Of a stretch of 64,000 nt of DNA, positions 47,577 through 57,857 are shown piece by piece; the stretch's first letter is position 1, and the number at the start of each line of letters is the position of its first letter. A program made the translations under genes and the position numbers. Below the pieces are notes generated by a model. That model did not search any database. It saw nothing but the letters and a program-made list of their open reading frames with translations, and was not told the origin of the DNA. This DNA comes from a virus: IMG/VR virus record IMGVR_UViG_3300028654_000010, positions 1-64,000 of that record; one strand, 5' to 3'.

Positions 47577-50500
47577 TTACGTGCCCTCGTCGAGAGTCTC
47601 AATGGTGACGAAGTACTTGTCGGTGATCAGGTCGCCGTTGTTGCGATCACGCGGGCGATATTGGTAGTTGTTGACGTTGGGCGCGGGCCGACCGCGGCCG
47701 AAGCTTCGAGAACCGGGGGTGGTGGCTCGCACGGCCGTCGCTAGCACCTGAAATGCAGCCTGATCACTTTCGGTTGCCGTGACGATCTCGCCATTGGCGA
47801 TCATCAGCCCTAACGCGTCCTTGCCATAGGGACTAGCGATCGTCGCTGTCACATCAATCTCAAAGTCATTGGGATCAACAATGATGTTGAAGACGCGGTC
47901 AAACGTCCGCGGAGCCACCACCCGTTGGGCCAGTGAAGTGGGATCCGATGCCGTCGTCAAAGTGTTGGAAAAACCGTTGATCGTCCTGAGCTGTTCATAC
48001 ACAACGGAGGTATTACGTGCAGAAATGGTGCTGAGGTTAGCATCAAGGTTACCGACGACGGCCTGTTGTTCTAGCGATTGAATGGGCGCTGAAGCGGGTT
48101 GAATTTGACCATTCACTGTTGATGTTGTCACTGACCCACCGACGCCGGCCGCGTTGGCATACGTAGGCTGCGAGATTGAAGCAGGTGCCGCCAACGATTG
48201 AATGCCGGGTGGAGACCCCACGACTGTCGTTGAAAACATGACGCCACCCGAGGGGGCAGTAGAACCCTTTCCCGGAGGCTGTGTTGCTTTCCTTGTCACT
48301 TGGTCAGCGACAGACGACACCATGTGTTCTGTGAGCGTTTGCACGAAGCTAGCTTCAGCTGGTGGCGCTGCGGGTGCCATGCTGAAATTTGACTCAGCTA
48401 CGTCCATGCCGATCATCAACTTAATGTACGACTCGAGCAACTGACTGGCGACGTGGTTCTGCAACAATTCCGCCTTTTGATTGGCCGTCAAGAATGAATA
48501 CGAATCATCGTCGAGAGCAACGCGAACATTCTTGAGGCCATCATTACCGGCGATGACTGACGACGCGTATTCAAAGCCATTAGTGATCGCCGCGGCAGTA
48601 CCAGCGTTCGGATCTTGGCTAAAATTCAACGTTGGAATTGAGTTGATAACGTCGGCAGCGGTGGGTTGTTGGGGCAATGGCAACCATTGGGCCGTCGTCA
48701 ACCGTGCAGGAAACCGCGACATTTCAAACATGAAACGTTGGGGTTTATAGATGATGTCGCTATTGACCAGGTCAATCTTATAGACACAGACATTGACAAT
48801 GTCATTACGACGATTTTGGAATGATGCACGCTGTTGTTGTTGAATGTTGACTTTCTGCTTGAGGCGTTGGGTGAATCCCAATGGAACTCCCACCGTTAAG
48901 ATCCGCTTATTGGTGCCTTTGACGGTTGCAAATTGATCGGTCCCGAAATAACCAAACAGCGCCGCTCGAAGGGCCGGTGAGATTTGTGATTCATCGAGCA
49001 CCTGCACCTTCTTGGGGGTACCTGATATGCCTTGACTAGCCTTGGCCTTAGACGTAGGTTGCGTGGGTGCTGACGCCGCTAGCAAATTTTGAACCGACGC
49101 AGCCAACATCATGATCTGTTGTTCGGAAAACAGCATGCCCAACAGCTGTTGATCATGGTTCAAGATGGTCGCAATGTCCTGCAAGTGTTGAATTGCAGGA
49201 GGAGACTTGAGGTAGTTGCTGATCAACTTCAATGAAGCATTCAATGCCTTCATTCCGCCGATGATGGCGAGGATCATCTGTTGCACTCGAGCATCTTCAC
49301 CATCGGCACGTTCCGACAACTCGCGGATGGAATCAGCGTTGCCAGTGCCGCTACGCGCGATGGTATAGTTGGTCAAGCCTGCCGTGATCGTCGTTTGATC
49401 TGACGTCGTGCCGACGATGCTAGTGTTGCCATAACGGGCAACCATCGCAATGATCAGATCAAACGCCACCATCAACACCGTCGTGTCGATGTAACCATTG
49501 AAACGGGTATAACCCTTGTTGATTGCCGTCGTGGTGACACGAAATTGGATGAGGATTTGGCTCATCAATTGTTGAATGTACGTCGTCAATTCAGTGCCTG
49601 ACTTGAGCGCCGTCGCGATGGCTTCTGGCGTCAGTGCAGTGGTGACGACATTGTTCAATCCTTCATCATTGATGAATTGGATCGTCGTGCGAGACGTCGG
49701 TACCGACGCCGCCAGCGATTGATTGACCAACTCAACCAAATAGTCAACGAGCGGAGTGTTATCAGCCGTCGGTGACGAGGCAAAGCCCGGCACATTGATG
49801 CCATAACTCCGGGAGATCTTGCTGATTATGTAGAGAAACAACGTCGACTTAACGTTGTTGTCGTTCCTGGCATAGGCAAAGACGGCGGCCAACTTGTCGT
49901 TCTGGAGCATCTGAGATGTGGTACCCGACGCATCCACTAATTTGGTCTTGATAGCATCTAGCAACGCGGATGTGTTATTTAGGATGACGCCATCGCGGCC
50001 GTAATCGGCCATCAGCTTGAGTCCATCTACCACGATGCTAAAAGCATCGTGTGACCGCTCAAGTACGAGAGCGAGAGCATCAATGTTCGTCGTGTTGAAC
50101 TTCGTCCCATCGGTCTGCAGGATCTGATCGAAGTAATAATCACCTCCGGGCGTCGTAGTGCCCGTGTCACCTTCAACGTACTTGGTCTCGAACGTCAGGA
50201 CGCCGGTGTCGCCCGAAATCTGTTGTGCAATCGACGTCAGGACATTGGTCGCCTGTGATGGGAAATCGGTGATGTTGTTGCCAAATTTGCCGATGATTGA
50301 GTCAAAGAGCGATGAATTGCCACCCTGATCAGAGACGGTGAAGCCATAAAAATCACGGAGTATTCGGCGGGTCGAGTCGTTGGTTAGGCCCTGTGAATAT
50401 CGGTACTCCGACGTCAATAGGTGAGCAAGAGCCGCAATGCGTGCTTCTTCATCCTTAAACAACACATTCTGATAGATGAGGTTGTACGCAGGCCTAATCG

Positions 50501-51713
50501 TCCCCAGCGTGTCCTGTGCTTGTGCAACCTGCAGGTTACTAAGCTCGTCAAGGTTGGCGAGGTTGGGTAGCGACAACGCCAGGCTAAACCGATTAGCCTG
50601 AGGCAATAAAATCGTCGATGGGTTGGTGTCATTTCGCTGACTCGACGGATCGATGTCCAAGAATTGTAGGGTGTGATACTTGAGAGCATACGACAGCTCC
50701 ACCAAGACCTGCATCCAAATTTTAGACGAGGCATAGACTTTCGCGACGGTGTCCTGCTTGTAACCCAATTCGACCAACACGTCAACAAAGTCATACTTGG
50801 GCTTGAGTCGCTGTGCCAACTTCGCAAAATTTGAGGTTGGTGCCCTTGAACCCCCAACCTGTGCATTAGTACTGACCTGTTGCTGAGCAAAGTTCGTGCT
50901 GTTCAAGCTGCCAACTTGAGTGGGATCGATGAGATAGATGTCGTGCCTGAGATCAAGCTGCGCCTTCTGTGATTCAATGATCCTGACCAAGTTCAACAAG
51001 AATGATGCATCAACGTTGAGTGCACTTAAGGCCGACGAAAATGCGGCTTCACGATCGTTGAACTGCTTAGCGATGTTGGCATAACGTGCCTTCAATTGTG
51101 TGATCAATGACTGTGTGTTGAACGATCGGAGGTTACGAATGTTGATCTGAGCGTCGAGGTACTTACCAGCGTCAGTCATATAAGAATTGATGCCACCGGC
51201 CTCAATGAGACCAATGAAGTTAGGAGAAGCACCGACAGCATCGTGGTCAAACAGGGGCAAAAAATGCGACAACATGACGACTTCAGGCCGCTCTTGAGAG
51301 ATGCCTGTCAATTGTTCGTAGGGTTGAAAATTGGTCGCCGTCTCGATAAATCCCAACGTCAAGCGTGGATCGTTCTGCTTGCCGGCATTGAGGGCCAAGT
51401 TGAACGTGGGCATGATCGTATTGACGCCATTCGTCAATGGAATGACCATGCGAGGTGCCGTCATCTGCTTGACAACGTCGGCGACGGAGACGGACAAGTC
51501 ATTCTTGAGAGTAATGGCTCCCTTCACGATAATGATGGGCAAACCCACTGGGGCTTGATATGCCGGTAGCGGGTGCGAAGAGATCGCGGTCACGGGCGTG
51601 GTCAATTGCTTGTTGGCCTGTGCTCCCGGCGTCGTCGTCACCGGTTGAATCGCCACATTGCCCAAGTTAGCCGTCGTGGCATTGTTCACGCGCAGCGAAG
51701 CTATCATTGCCAT
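47577..51713 (-). CDS. very large virion protein, 1378 residues
   Basis: Mostly helical and Gln/Asn/Ala-rich with several segments typical of long structural proteins: PLTNGVNTIMPTFNLALNAG, PEVVMLSHFLPLFDHDAVGA, and near the end VFNIIVDPNDFEIDVTATIA. There are no enzyme motifs or transmembrane helices. It overlaps the upstream gene by 10 bases (CCATGGCAATGA junction), so synthesis is coupled. The size and genomic place suit a tape-measure-like or baseplate protein, but the sequence does not show the uniform coiled coil of tape measures. Function open. Confidence 0.65.
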   Translation of the reverse strand: MAMIASLRVNNATTANLGNVAIQPVTTTPGAQANKQLTTPVTAISSHPLPAYQAPVGLPIIIVKGAITLKNDLSVSVADVVKQMTAPRMVIPLTNGVNTIMPTFNLALNAGKQNDPRLTLGFIETATNFQPYEQLTGISQERPEVVMLSHFLPLFDHDAVGASPNFIGLIEAGGINSYMTDAGKYLDAQINIRNLRSFNTQSLITQLKARYANIAKQFNDREAAFSSALSALNVDASFLLNLVRIIESQKAQLDLRHDIYLIDPTQVGSLNSTNFAQQQVSTNAQVGGSRAPTSNFAKLAQRLKPKYDFVDVLVELGYKQDTVAKVYASSKIWMQVLVELSYALKYHTLQFLDIDPSSQRNDTNPSTILLPQANRFSLALSLPNLANLDELSNLQVAQAQDTLGTIRPAYNLIYQNVLFKDEEARIAALAHLLTSEYRYSQGLTNDSTRRILRDFYGFTVSDQGGNSSLFDSIIGKFGNNITDFPSQATNVLTSIAQQISGDTGVLTFETKYVEGDTGTTTPGGDYYFDQILQTDGTKFNTTNIDALALVLERSHDAFSIVVDGLKLMADYGRDGVILNNTSALLDAIKTKLVDASGTTSQMLQNDKLAAVFAYARNDNNVKSTLFLYIISKISRSYGINVPGFASSPTADNTPLVDYLVELVNQSLAASVPTSRTTIQFINDEGLNNVVTTALTPEAIATALKSGTELTTYIQQLMSQILIQFRVTTTAINKGYTRFNGYIDTTVLMVAFDLIIAMVARYGNTSIVGTTSDQTTITAGLTNYTIARSGTGNADSIRELSERADGEDARVQQMILAIIGGMKALNASLKLISNYLKSPPAIQHLQDIATILNHDQQLLGMLFSEQQIMMLAASVQNLLAASAPTQPTSKAKASQGISGTPKKVQVLDESQISPALRAALFGYFGTDQFATVKGTNKRILTVGVPLGFTQRLKQKVNIQQQQRASFQNRRNDIVNVCVYKIDLVNSDIIYKPQRFMFEMSRFPARLTTAQWLPLPQQPTAADVINSIPTLNFSQDPNAGTAAAITNGFEYASSVIAGNDGLKNVRVALDDDSYSFLTANQKAELLQNHVASQLLESYIKLMIGMDVAESNFSMAPAAPPAEASFVQTLTEHMVSSVADQVTRKATQPPGKGSTAPSGGVMFSTTVVGSPPGIQSLAAPASISQPTYANAAGVGGSVTTSTVNGQIQPASAPIQSLEQQAVVGNLDANLSTISARNTSVVYEQLRTINGFSNTLTTASDPTSLAQRVVAPRTFDRVFNIIVDPNDFEIDVTATIASPYGKDALGLMIANGEIVTATESDQAAFQVLATAVRATTPGSRSFGRGRPAPNVNNYQYRPRDRNNGDLITDKYFVTIETLDEGT

Positions 51714-54181
51714 GGCACGTCCACGATCACTGAATTTGTCAATGCGGGAGTCCCCACGGCATAACTGTTCATCACGGGCACGATGACATAACTAATTGCT
51801 CCCACGTCGTGTGACGTCAGCACATGAAAGTATTGACATGCACCTTGCGCAAATTGGGTGTGGGCTTTTCCCAACAACGTTCGAACGCCATTGACCTGCT
51901 TCATGATGAGAAAATTGTCAACTTGTTCAATGTCACCCTGTACTTGCCACGCAATTATGTTGAGCGATCGATTGAAACGTGACGCAGTCTGGTTCACAAT
52001 TTTTGCCGTGTCACGGTCGAACGATGCTTCAATTGTCGCCACATCACCGACCGCTCCGAATGACATGGGATCCTTGGCATAGCGCTGAGAAGCGCCTTGC
52101 GGAGTGATGATGACACCCCTCGTCAACGTCAATGGATGCAAGAACTGTGATGGTGAAAACTGGTATGGCTTCTTTGTCGTCGGATCTATCGCATTCTGTT
52201 GCAGTGCTTCGAACATCGTCGTGGAGGCCCTAAGCAACGGATAGATCTCATAACGATACACGTGGCCATATTGTAGAGGATTGATCGCGCGATTCTTCCG
52301 TAGGACTGAATCAACGAAGTTTGACACCGTCACTGTACCAAAATCTTCACGAATCCCAGTAGTAAGATCGACACGCTGCACGTTGTGTGCAATTAGCTGT
52401 TGTAGTTGATCACGTTGAGTTTGCAGGTCACCTTGAAAGAATTGCTGCAGGTCTTGGTTGCCCAACATCTGTTTGATTGCGTCTAGATCAGTGTTCGCAG
52501 TAATGGTGTTGATGTTGAACGACACGTCAGGGGTTGAATCGTGATTGACAATGATGTTGTCGATCACCGTGTTCACCTTGCCAGGCGCGGGTTGCAAGAA
52601 CTCTATCGTCACATCGCCCGCGTCAACCGTCACTCCATTTTCATAGATCAGGCGACCGACGTAACGGTAGACGTTATTAGCATGCACATCGCCGTCAACG
52701 GTTGTGATCAGATCGGCGGTTCGAGAAGCAGCATCAATGAATCCTACATCACCATTGACAGTGACATATGAACTATCGTGCGTCGTCATGTTCCACCGCA
52801 AAAACTGTATCGCAACGCACTTTGTCGGAAGATTACGCACTTCGAGACGTATTCCTTGATCGACTTGCGTACCCGTCAATGCAATCGAACGAGTCGGTGT
52901 GAATCGAGGAGGCTTGATCACGGTGCTAGCAAACTCAAACCCCTGAATGTTCTGCGGACCCACAGGAATGACGCGGTAAACAATTACCGACGAGATGGGC
53001 ATGTCGACCTGCACGTGAAGCGAATTTTGTCGCTTAGACGTCTGATACGTTCCGATCAAGGCATAAGTGTCAAGATCAGGCGTTGCAGCGTAGATGGTCT
53101 TCTTGAAGACTTGTACTGCCGTGGCTGTAGAATCAACTTGTTGAATCTGCAACGTTGCCCGACTTGCAAAGGGGGAAACAGATGTTTTCAGCGTGGGTGA
53201 CAACTTGGGCGTATTGTACACACGTAGTTCCTTTGGTACATTAAGCGTTTTGATGACAGTGTCAATGGGTTCACCAGAGTCGGAATCCAACAGGTCAAAT
53301 TGAACGAAAAAGTTGGTTGCTGCCCCTTCTGAACGTAGCAGTGCACGTGAAAGTACCATGGTTACAGGAATTTCAACGGTTTGGTCAGTAACCGTCGTCA
53401 TCACCTGCACTAGTTCATCATCAGTGACATCATCAGTGGTAGTCGGTGGTACGGTAGACGTTGAAGGAAAGAGGTGATAATTGGCCAACTGTGTGGCAGG
53501 ATCAGTAGATAATTCAACCGCCATCGAAGGATTGCTCAATCCTCCCCGAGTTGTGTCCTCGGACTGTGCTCTGGCCGCCAACTGCATGATGTACGAAGGA
53601 TCAAGGCCTTGGCGGGTGATCATGTCCTGCATCAACTTCTGAGGCAGCGTCAAAAAGGACGCCGACAACGCGAGTTGAATGTTGGGGACCGCCATAGAGT
53701 TGGCGACACGATGTAGCAACGGTTGTGGATCATTGTTTTGTTTCGTATCACCCGCTGTCACTAACTTGAGTTGAGGGGTGTTGAGTTGTGGGATATTCTC
53801 CGCGGCAACATTTGCCCGCACCATCTGCAAGATTTCATCATTGACGTATGAAAGGATGTTGCTACGCTTGGATGCGACCACAAATTTATCCTGACGAAGC
53901 AATGCCGTCTTTGCATTAGGCATCAGTGATCTGATGTTATTGACCATCGAAGTGGTATCAACTGTGCCTCGTTGTGTGTTACCCAAGACGGTGACGGGTT
54001 GTAAATACCGACTGATGACGCTGACGTTGACGACACTAGCGCCGTGATTGATCGCCGATGCTGGATTGACAGTGTAACTGAATTGAAACTTGAAGTCACC
54101 CGAGGGCAATATTTCGATCAATTCAGCATATGCATCATCAACAGTGATGAGATTGGCGACTTGTTGGAACCTAAAGAACAT
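51704..54181 (-). CDS. large virion protein with fibronectin-like repeats
   Basis: 825 residues. MFFRFQQVANLITVDDAYAE at the start; two or more Fn3-like units in the middle and C-terminal parts (STATAVQVFKKTIYAATPDL; MPISSVIVYRVIPVGPQNIQ; SLNIIAWQVQGDIEQVDNFL; DVGAISYVIVPVMNSYAVGT). The alternation of beta sandwich motifs indicates an elongated multidomain structural protein. Co-transcribed with the two genes downstream. Confidence 0.7.
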   Translation of the reverse strand: MFFRFQQVANLITVDDAYAELIEILPSGDFKFQFSYTVNPASAINHGASVVNVSVISRYLQPVTVLGNTQRGTVDTTSMVNNIRSLMPNAKTALLRQDKFVVASKRSNILSYVNDEILQMVRANVAAENIPQLNTPQLKLVTAGDTKQNNDPQPLLHRVANSMAVPNIQLALSASFLTLPQKLMQDMITRQGLDPSYIMQLAARAQSEDTTRGGLSNPSMAVELSTDPATQLANYHLFPSTSTVPPTTTDDVTDDELVQVMTTVTDQTVEIPVTMVLSRALLRSEGAATNFFVQFDLLDSDSGEPIDTVIKTLNVPKELRVYNTPKLSPTLKTSVSPFASRATLQIQQVDSTATAVQVFKKTIYAATPDLDTYALIGTYQTSKRQNSLHVQVDMPISSVIVYRVIPVGPQNIQGFEFASTVIKPPRFTPTRSIALTGTQVDQGIRLEVRNLPTKCVAIQFLRWNMTTHDSSYVTVNGDVGFIDAASRTADLITTVDGDVHANNVYRYVGRLIYENGVTVDAGDVTIEFLQPAPGKVNTVIDNIIVNHDSTPDVSFNINTITANTDLDAIKQMLGNQDLQQFFQGDLQTQRDQLQQLIAHNVQRVDLTTGIREDFGTVTVSNFVDSVLRKNRAINPLQYGHVYRYEIYPLLRASTTMFEALQQNAIDPTTKKPYQFSPSQFLHPLTLTRGVIITPQGASQRYAKDPMSFGAVGDVATIEASFDRDTAKIVNQTASRFNRSLNIIAWQVQGDIEQVDNFLIMKQVNGVRTLLGKAHTQFAQGACQYFHVLTSHDVGAISYVIVPVMNSYAVGTPALTNSVIVDVPWQ

Positions 54182-54189
54182 CGTTCAAC

Positions 54190-55197
54190 TCACTCAAAGA
54201 CCAGCGTAAACAGGTGAAGAAATGTGTCAGTGCCCTTCTCATCTACCTGAACTTTGCCCACAAAAAAGATGTGGGCCGTCGGAGCGGCCGGACTACCGGT
54301 GCGGTGACGACCATAATCAACAACGTCAAGCTTTCGAAGCGTGTCAAAGTTCTTCTCAAAGAATTGACCGACCAGCGTGTTTTGAATTGAGGTGGGATCA
54401 AAGTTGAACGTTCTCATGTAACCCAACAGTTCATAGTACTGCAACTCGTGCATCACCTGTGCATACGACAATCCAAAGGCTTGCGTACGCCCCCAAGGAG
54501 CATAGGAAGCGAGTTGTATTTGGCTCGTGGCTTGGTGATCGGTCAGATCAAGGGCAGCATTTGACACCTTGTTGGTGGGTGGCAAGTACTTGAAATTGGG
54601 CAAATTACTGAACCTAGGATCGCTGAAGATGCTATCCAGCGCACTGACGTGAGTGGCATATTGGTTCGCATCGCTGATTGGTTTGTTGTTGGTAATGGTG
54701 AATGTCACCTGTTCTGGGCCCAAGCCAAATGCACCGTCCTCAAAATACTGGTTTTGAGTGGAGATGACCCGCAACCGCTGAAAATTGTCGGCCGATGAAG
54801 CAAGCAGTTCATCAACATGCCCCGAAAATGATTGACCCCGTGAGGCCGACGTATTCTGTGATGCAGTGTCAGTGATCAACGTGCTACTGACACCGGTGTA
54901 AGTGTACGACAAAATTTTACCGGGCGATTGTGGAATACCGTCGGCATTCCCGAACGGCAACACATTACCCGAATCATCAGCGCGGAAAGTGATCTGATCC
55001 TGAGGCAACTGACACGATTCGAAGAAAATTCTCTGTGTAGCGTCTTGACTTCCACTGGCTACGTCCGCCTTGTAGAAAGTAGCACCGTCGGTAAATGACA
55101 AGTACGCGATGTCAAGTCCACCTTGCGACAACTGACGGCGACCCTCGAGGGTCACAATCGTGTCTAAGACGCGAGACTTGTTGTCAAGAATGCCCAT
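54190..55197 (-). CDS. conserved T4-like virion protein (ILDNKSRVLDT family)
   Basis: 335 residues from MGILDNKSRVLDTIVTLEGR at 55197; upstream codons are not protein-like. Next come GGLDIAYLSFTDGATFYKAD and ATQRIFFESCQLPQDQITFR. This opening is conserved in T4-like environmental phages together with the LDNSTNN-type protein at 43968-44684, and both share the style LDN.....LD...T..GR. They are probably related parts of the same tail or neck structure. First gene of the structural run after the homing endonuclease. Confidence 0.72.
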   Translation of the reverse strand: MGILDNKSRVLDTIVTLEGRRQLSQGGLDIAYLSFTDGATFYKADVASGSQDATQRIFFESCQLPQDQITFRADDSGNVLPFGNADGIPQSPGKILSYTYTGVSSTLITDTASQNTSASRGQSFSGHVDELLASSADNFQRLRVISTQNQYFEDGAFGLGPEQVTFTITNNKPISDANQYATHVSALDSIFSDPRFSNLPNFKYLPPTNKVSNAALDLTDHQATSQIQLASYAPWGRTQAFGLSYAQVMHELQYYELLGYMRTFNFDPTSIQNTLVGQFFEKNFDTLRKLDVVDYGRHRTGSPAAPTAHIFFVGKVQVDEKGTDTFLHLFTLVFE

Positions 55198-55271
55198 GCC
55201 TAAGACAAATATACACCGACGAACCAACCCAGACCAGTGCTGGACTGTCGATCAGAGAATCTGCGAGCGCA

Positions 55272-56018
55272 TCACACCTTGCGCCGTTTTCCAGTTTTCT
55301 TTCCCTTATTCCACGGAGCAACGCCCATGTGGCCTTCCGATATATTTTTACATGCTTGTTCTGAGAACTCACGAGGTATTTCCCTAGGACCAAACTTTTT
55401 TCCTTTATTCCACGGTGATTTTCCCTTGCGAAGTTCAGATAATTTTTGTTTCGTTTCTTCTGATACGGGATGACTTCTGCCCGTGTTCGCTTTACTTTTT
55501 TTGAGACGTGTTTCTTCCGAATCCTTTCGTCCAATATTTTTCGCTACAATTTTGGCTATTGTTTCAGGTTTTTGCTTCTTCCCAAACATTCCATTTTTCT
55601 CGCCCGCTGTAGAAATCTTGTTTGATTCACTATTTTTACGTTTAGATTCTTCAGAAGGTATCCAACCTGCTACGCCGCCTCCACCTCTTGTGAAGTTGCA
55701 CCCGATATCATTCGGATCATCATGTGAATGGTTTATCGAGAACGTGTTCTCCTTAACAACCCATTCAACCTCCCAAGAATTTGCTTCTTCGTTAGCATGA
55801 CACTTTTCTCCTAAGTCGTGCACATGGTTGCCACACTTAAAACCAACGATAATCTCAACACGAAGACCATAACGCTTCACAATCCCGTGCCACTTGTGAT
55901 TACGAGCTAAGCTCTCAGGCCGACCTTTACGACCTCTTCCAACGTTGAAACAACGTGGTTGATCTTCAAGCGTCCAGTGTTTATAACCATAGAACACCTC
56001 AGTCATCACTTGTGTCAT
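55272..56018 (-). CDS. GIY-YIG-type homing endonuclease with NUMOD3 repeats
   Basis: 248 residues. The N-terminal half fits a degenerate GIY-YIG domain (CFNVGRGRKGRPESLARNHK; RYGLRVEIIVGF; NSWEVEWVVKENTFS). Three or more NUMOD3-type helices follow: MFGKKQKPETIAKIV, GRKDSEETRLKKSKANTG and SEETKQKLSELRKGKSPWNK, ending GVAPWNKGKKTGKRRKV. The gene is strikingly AT-rich compared with its surroundings, a sign of separate origin. It lies between the PhoH gene and the structural run. Confidence 0.78.
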   Translation of the reverse strand: MTQVMTEVFYGYKHWTLEDQPRCFNVGRGRKGRPESLARNHKWHGIVKRYGLRVEIIVGFKCGNHVHDLGEKCHANEEANSWEVEWVVKENTFSINHSHDDPNDIGCNFTRGGGGVAGWIPSEESKRKNSESNKISTAGEKNGMFGKKQKPETIAKIVAKNIGRKDSEETRLKKSKANTGRSHPVSEETKQKLSELRKGKSPWNKGKKFGPREIPREFSEQACKNISEGHMGVAPWNKGKKTGKRRKV

Positions 56019-56022
56019 GACA

Positions 56023-56028
56023 TAACTA
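56023..56028 (-). promoter_or_regulatory. TAGTTA element before the homing endonuclease
   Basis: Minus strand AACATAGTTATGTC within the 29-base gap after the PhoH stop, four bases before the first ATG of the endonuclease. Confidence 0.35.
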
Positions 56029-56047
56029 TGTTGCCAGTGTTGCTAAC

Positions 56048-57496
56048 TCACAATATTCTACTGGCTAGTGTCGCCAATTCTGAGCGCTCGCCCTTGATGA
56101 AGGCTACATGGCCGGCAATTGCATGATCCTTGAATTTTTCGATGGCACACGTCAGACCATTGGTATACATGTCGACGTGAGAATTGTCGATCTGTTCAAT
56201 GTCGCCCGTCAGGATGATCTTGGTGTTATCACCCACCCGTGTGATGATCGTCTTCAGCTCATGCATTGACAAATTTTGTGCCTCATCAATGATGATGAAG
56301 GCATTTGGGATCGACCGCCCTCTGATGAACGTGATCGCCTCAATCTCAATCAAGCCGCGCTCCTGCATCAGTTTTAGGTACATGTTGTCATCGCCGGTGG
56401 GCTTCTCGTCGGTCGGCCGTTTTCGTCGGGGTCGACTCCTTCGACTGTCCATCAAAAAATTCAGGTTGTCACGGATGGGCGCGATCCATGGTTCCATCTT
56501 CTCTTCGAGCGTACCAGGCAAAAAACCGATGTCTTTACCGACCGGTTGAACTGGTCGAGTGACGATCAATTTATCGTAGCGCGCGGTGTGTGGAGATCCC
56601 AAACCTTTCAACTGTTCAAGACCTGCAGCTAGCGCCAATAACGTCTTTCCGCAACCAGATGGTCCAATGAGCGTCAATAGACGTATGTTGTCATCAAACA
56701 ACAAATCTAGTGAAAATGTCTGCTCTTTGTTTCGAGGTTTGAGACCAAAGGCCTGCTCGATCTTAGCAATAGGAACCAATGGCTTCAGAGGATCGACACA
56801 CTTGGTTAGCGCTGACTTGATTGTTTGACCGTCACAGACGTTCTTGATGACGATGATCTGGTTGGGATATAGCTTGCGACCCTTCAACACGTGTGGTGGT
56901 AGATCCAATTCACCGGTCCGATAGAAACGATCGATGAGTTCTTCATCAAGCTCAATGACGTCAACGCCCTTATAGAACTTTTCTGGATTATCCGTGACCC
57001 TCATCTTGAGGTAGTCTTCACACTTGATGCTCAGCGCATCGCACTTGAGCCTGACATTAATGTCCTTCGACACCAAAATTGCTCGTTCACCGTTCTTCTG
57101 TAGTTGAAGCATGAAGGCGATGATCAGGTTGTCGACCTTCTGCTCTTTGAGTTCCACTGGCATATTCTGAAAGACAGACGTACCAATCGACATAATCCTC
57201 AACCTTCCACCTGAATGGAGGTCAATGCCATCGACCAAATTTCCTTGTGCACGTAGATCATCAAGCGTCCGACTGACGTGCCGAGCATTACGGCCCACTT
57301 CATCTTGGCGACTCTTATGTTGATCTAACTCCTCAAGCACTGCCATGGGAATGATTAGATCGTGTTCATCGAACGAATAAATTGAATTGGAATCGCTGAG
57401 CAATACATTTGTGTCTAGCACATAGATTTTTTTGTGACCTTGTTCTGGGATTGCAGTATCAAGTGCCGGCGTCCCGTGATCAGTTGAAATTGTCAT
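56048..57496 (-). CDS. phoH: PhoH-like ATPase with N-terminal PIN domain
   Basis: 482 residues. PIN nuclease part: KIYVLDTNVLLSDSNSIYSF, VLEELDQHKSRQDEVGRNAR and VSKDINVRLKCDAL (the acidic residues D...E...D). PhoH ATPase part: LIGPSGCGKTLLALAAGLEQ (Walker A), VTRPVQPVGKDIGFLPGTLE, FIIIDEAQNLSMHELKTIIT (Walker B) and IILTGDIEQID. This PhoH2 architecture is linked to RNA unwinding and cleavage in bacteria. PhoH-type genes are frequent in marine phages. It has a sigma70-like TATAAT rather than the late element, so early expression is likely. Confidence 0.92.
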   Translation of the reverse strand: MTISTDHGTPALDTAIPEQGHKKIYVLDTNVLLSDSNSIYSFDEHDLIIPMAVLEELDQHKSRQDEVGRNARHVSRTLDDLRAQGNLVDGIDLHSGGRLRIMSIGTSVFQNMPVELKEQKVDNLIIAFMLQLQKNGERAILVSKDINVRLKCDALSIKCEDYLKMRVTDNPEKFYKGVDVIELDEELIDRFYRTGELDLPPHVLKGRKLYPNQIIVIKNVCDGQTIKSALTKCVDPLKPLVPIAKIEQAFGLKPRNKEQTFSLDLLFDDNIRLLTLIGPSGCGKTLLALAAGLEQLKGLGSPHTARYDKLIVTRPVQPVGKDIGFLPGTLEEKMEPWIAPIRDNLNFLMDSRRSRPRRKRPTDEKPTGDDNMYLKLMQERGLIEIEAITFIRGRSIPNAFIIIDEAQNLSMHELKTIITRVGDNTKIILTGDIEQIDNSHVDMYTNGLTCAIEKFKDHAIAGHVAFIKGERSELATLASRIL

Positions 57497-57535
57497 TTCA
57501 CCTTGAATCTCTTGTACACGAGGGTTCTATGTTGC

Positions 57536-57541
57536 ATTATA
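57536..57541 (-). promoter_or_regulatory. TATAAT -10 box of the PhoH gene
   Basis: Minus strand TAATATAATGCAACATAG, about 40 bases before the PhoH ATG. TTGCAT lies 19 bases upstream as a possible -35. It faces away from the plus-strand gene at 57561, giving a compact divergent control region. Confidence 0.55.
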
Positions 57542-57560
57542 TTAGGTAGGTCACCCCACC

Positions 57561-57839
57561 ATGCAAGAAAATAAGAAACACTTGAAGGTCGTTCAAAATG
57601 AACATAAAGTCGTTGACGGTACCACCTGTTTTGCGGTGCATGCAAAGGCAGACGTAGATTGTCAACGAAGCAGATGTCCTCACTGGATTTCATATGCTAA
57701 AGGCCATAATTGTGTACACATTGCTGCACAAGATGGACCACACACGCTACAACACATTGGTCAAATCTATGGCCTAACCAGGATGAGAATTTGTCAAATC
57801 GAAAAAAGCATTTTTGAAAAGATTCGAAACAATAGTTGA
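57561..57839 (+). CDS. sigma region 4-like DNA-binding regulator
   Basis: 92 residues on the plus strand. The C-terminus GPHTLQHIGQIYGLTRMRIC followed by QIEKSIFEKIRNN is a near-perfect sigma70 region 4 helix-turn-helix (TL.EIG...G.TR.R..QIE...L.KLR). Before it stand C-x7-C-x4-C and H residues (ADVDCQRSRCPHW, NCVHIAA) that may bind zinc. Small proteins with this layout occur in phages and delta-proteobacteria. It lacks region 2, so it is not a full sigma factor; it may bind -35-like DNA or RNA polymerase. AGGTAGG ribosome site. Divergent from PhoH and convergent with the histone-like gene. Confidence 0.82.
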   Translation: MQENKKHLKVVQNEHKVVDGTTCFAVHAKADVDCQRSRCPHWISYAKGHNCVHIAAQDGPHTLQHIGQIYGLTRMRICQIEKSIFEKIRNNS

Positions 57840-57857
57840 TCATGTTTCTTAAACGAC

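Noticed and set aside
57493-57693. 66-residue minus-strand frame upstream of PhoH
   Set aside because: It covers the divergent promoter and the convincing plus-strand sigma region 4-like gene, and lacks a ribosome site.
57561-57839. Identification as the T4 late sigma factor gp55
   Set aside because: Only a region 4-like helix-turn-helix is present; gp55 needs region 2 to read a -10 type box.
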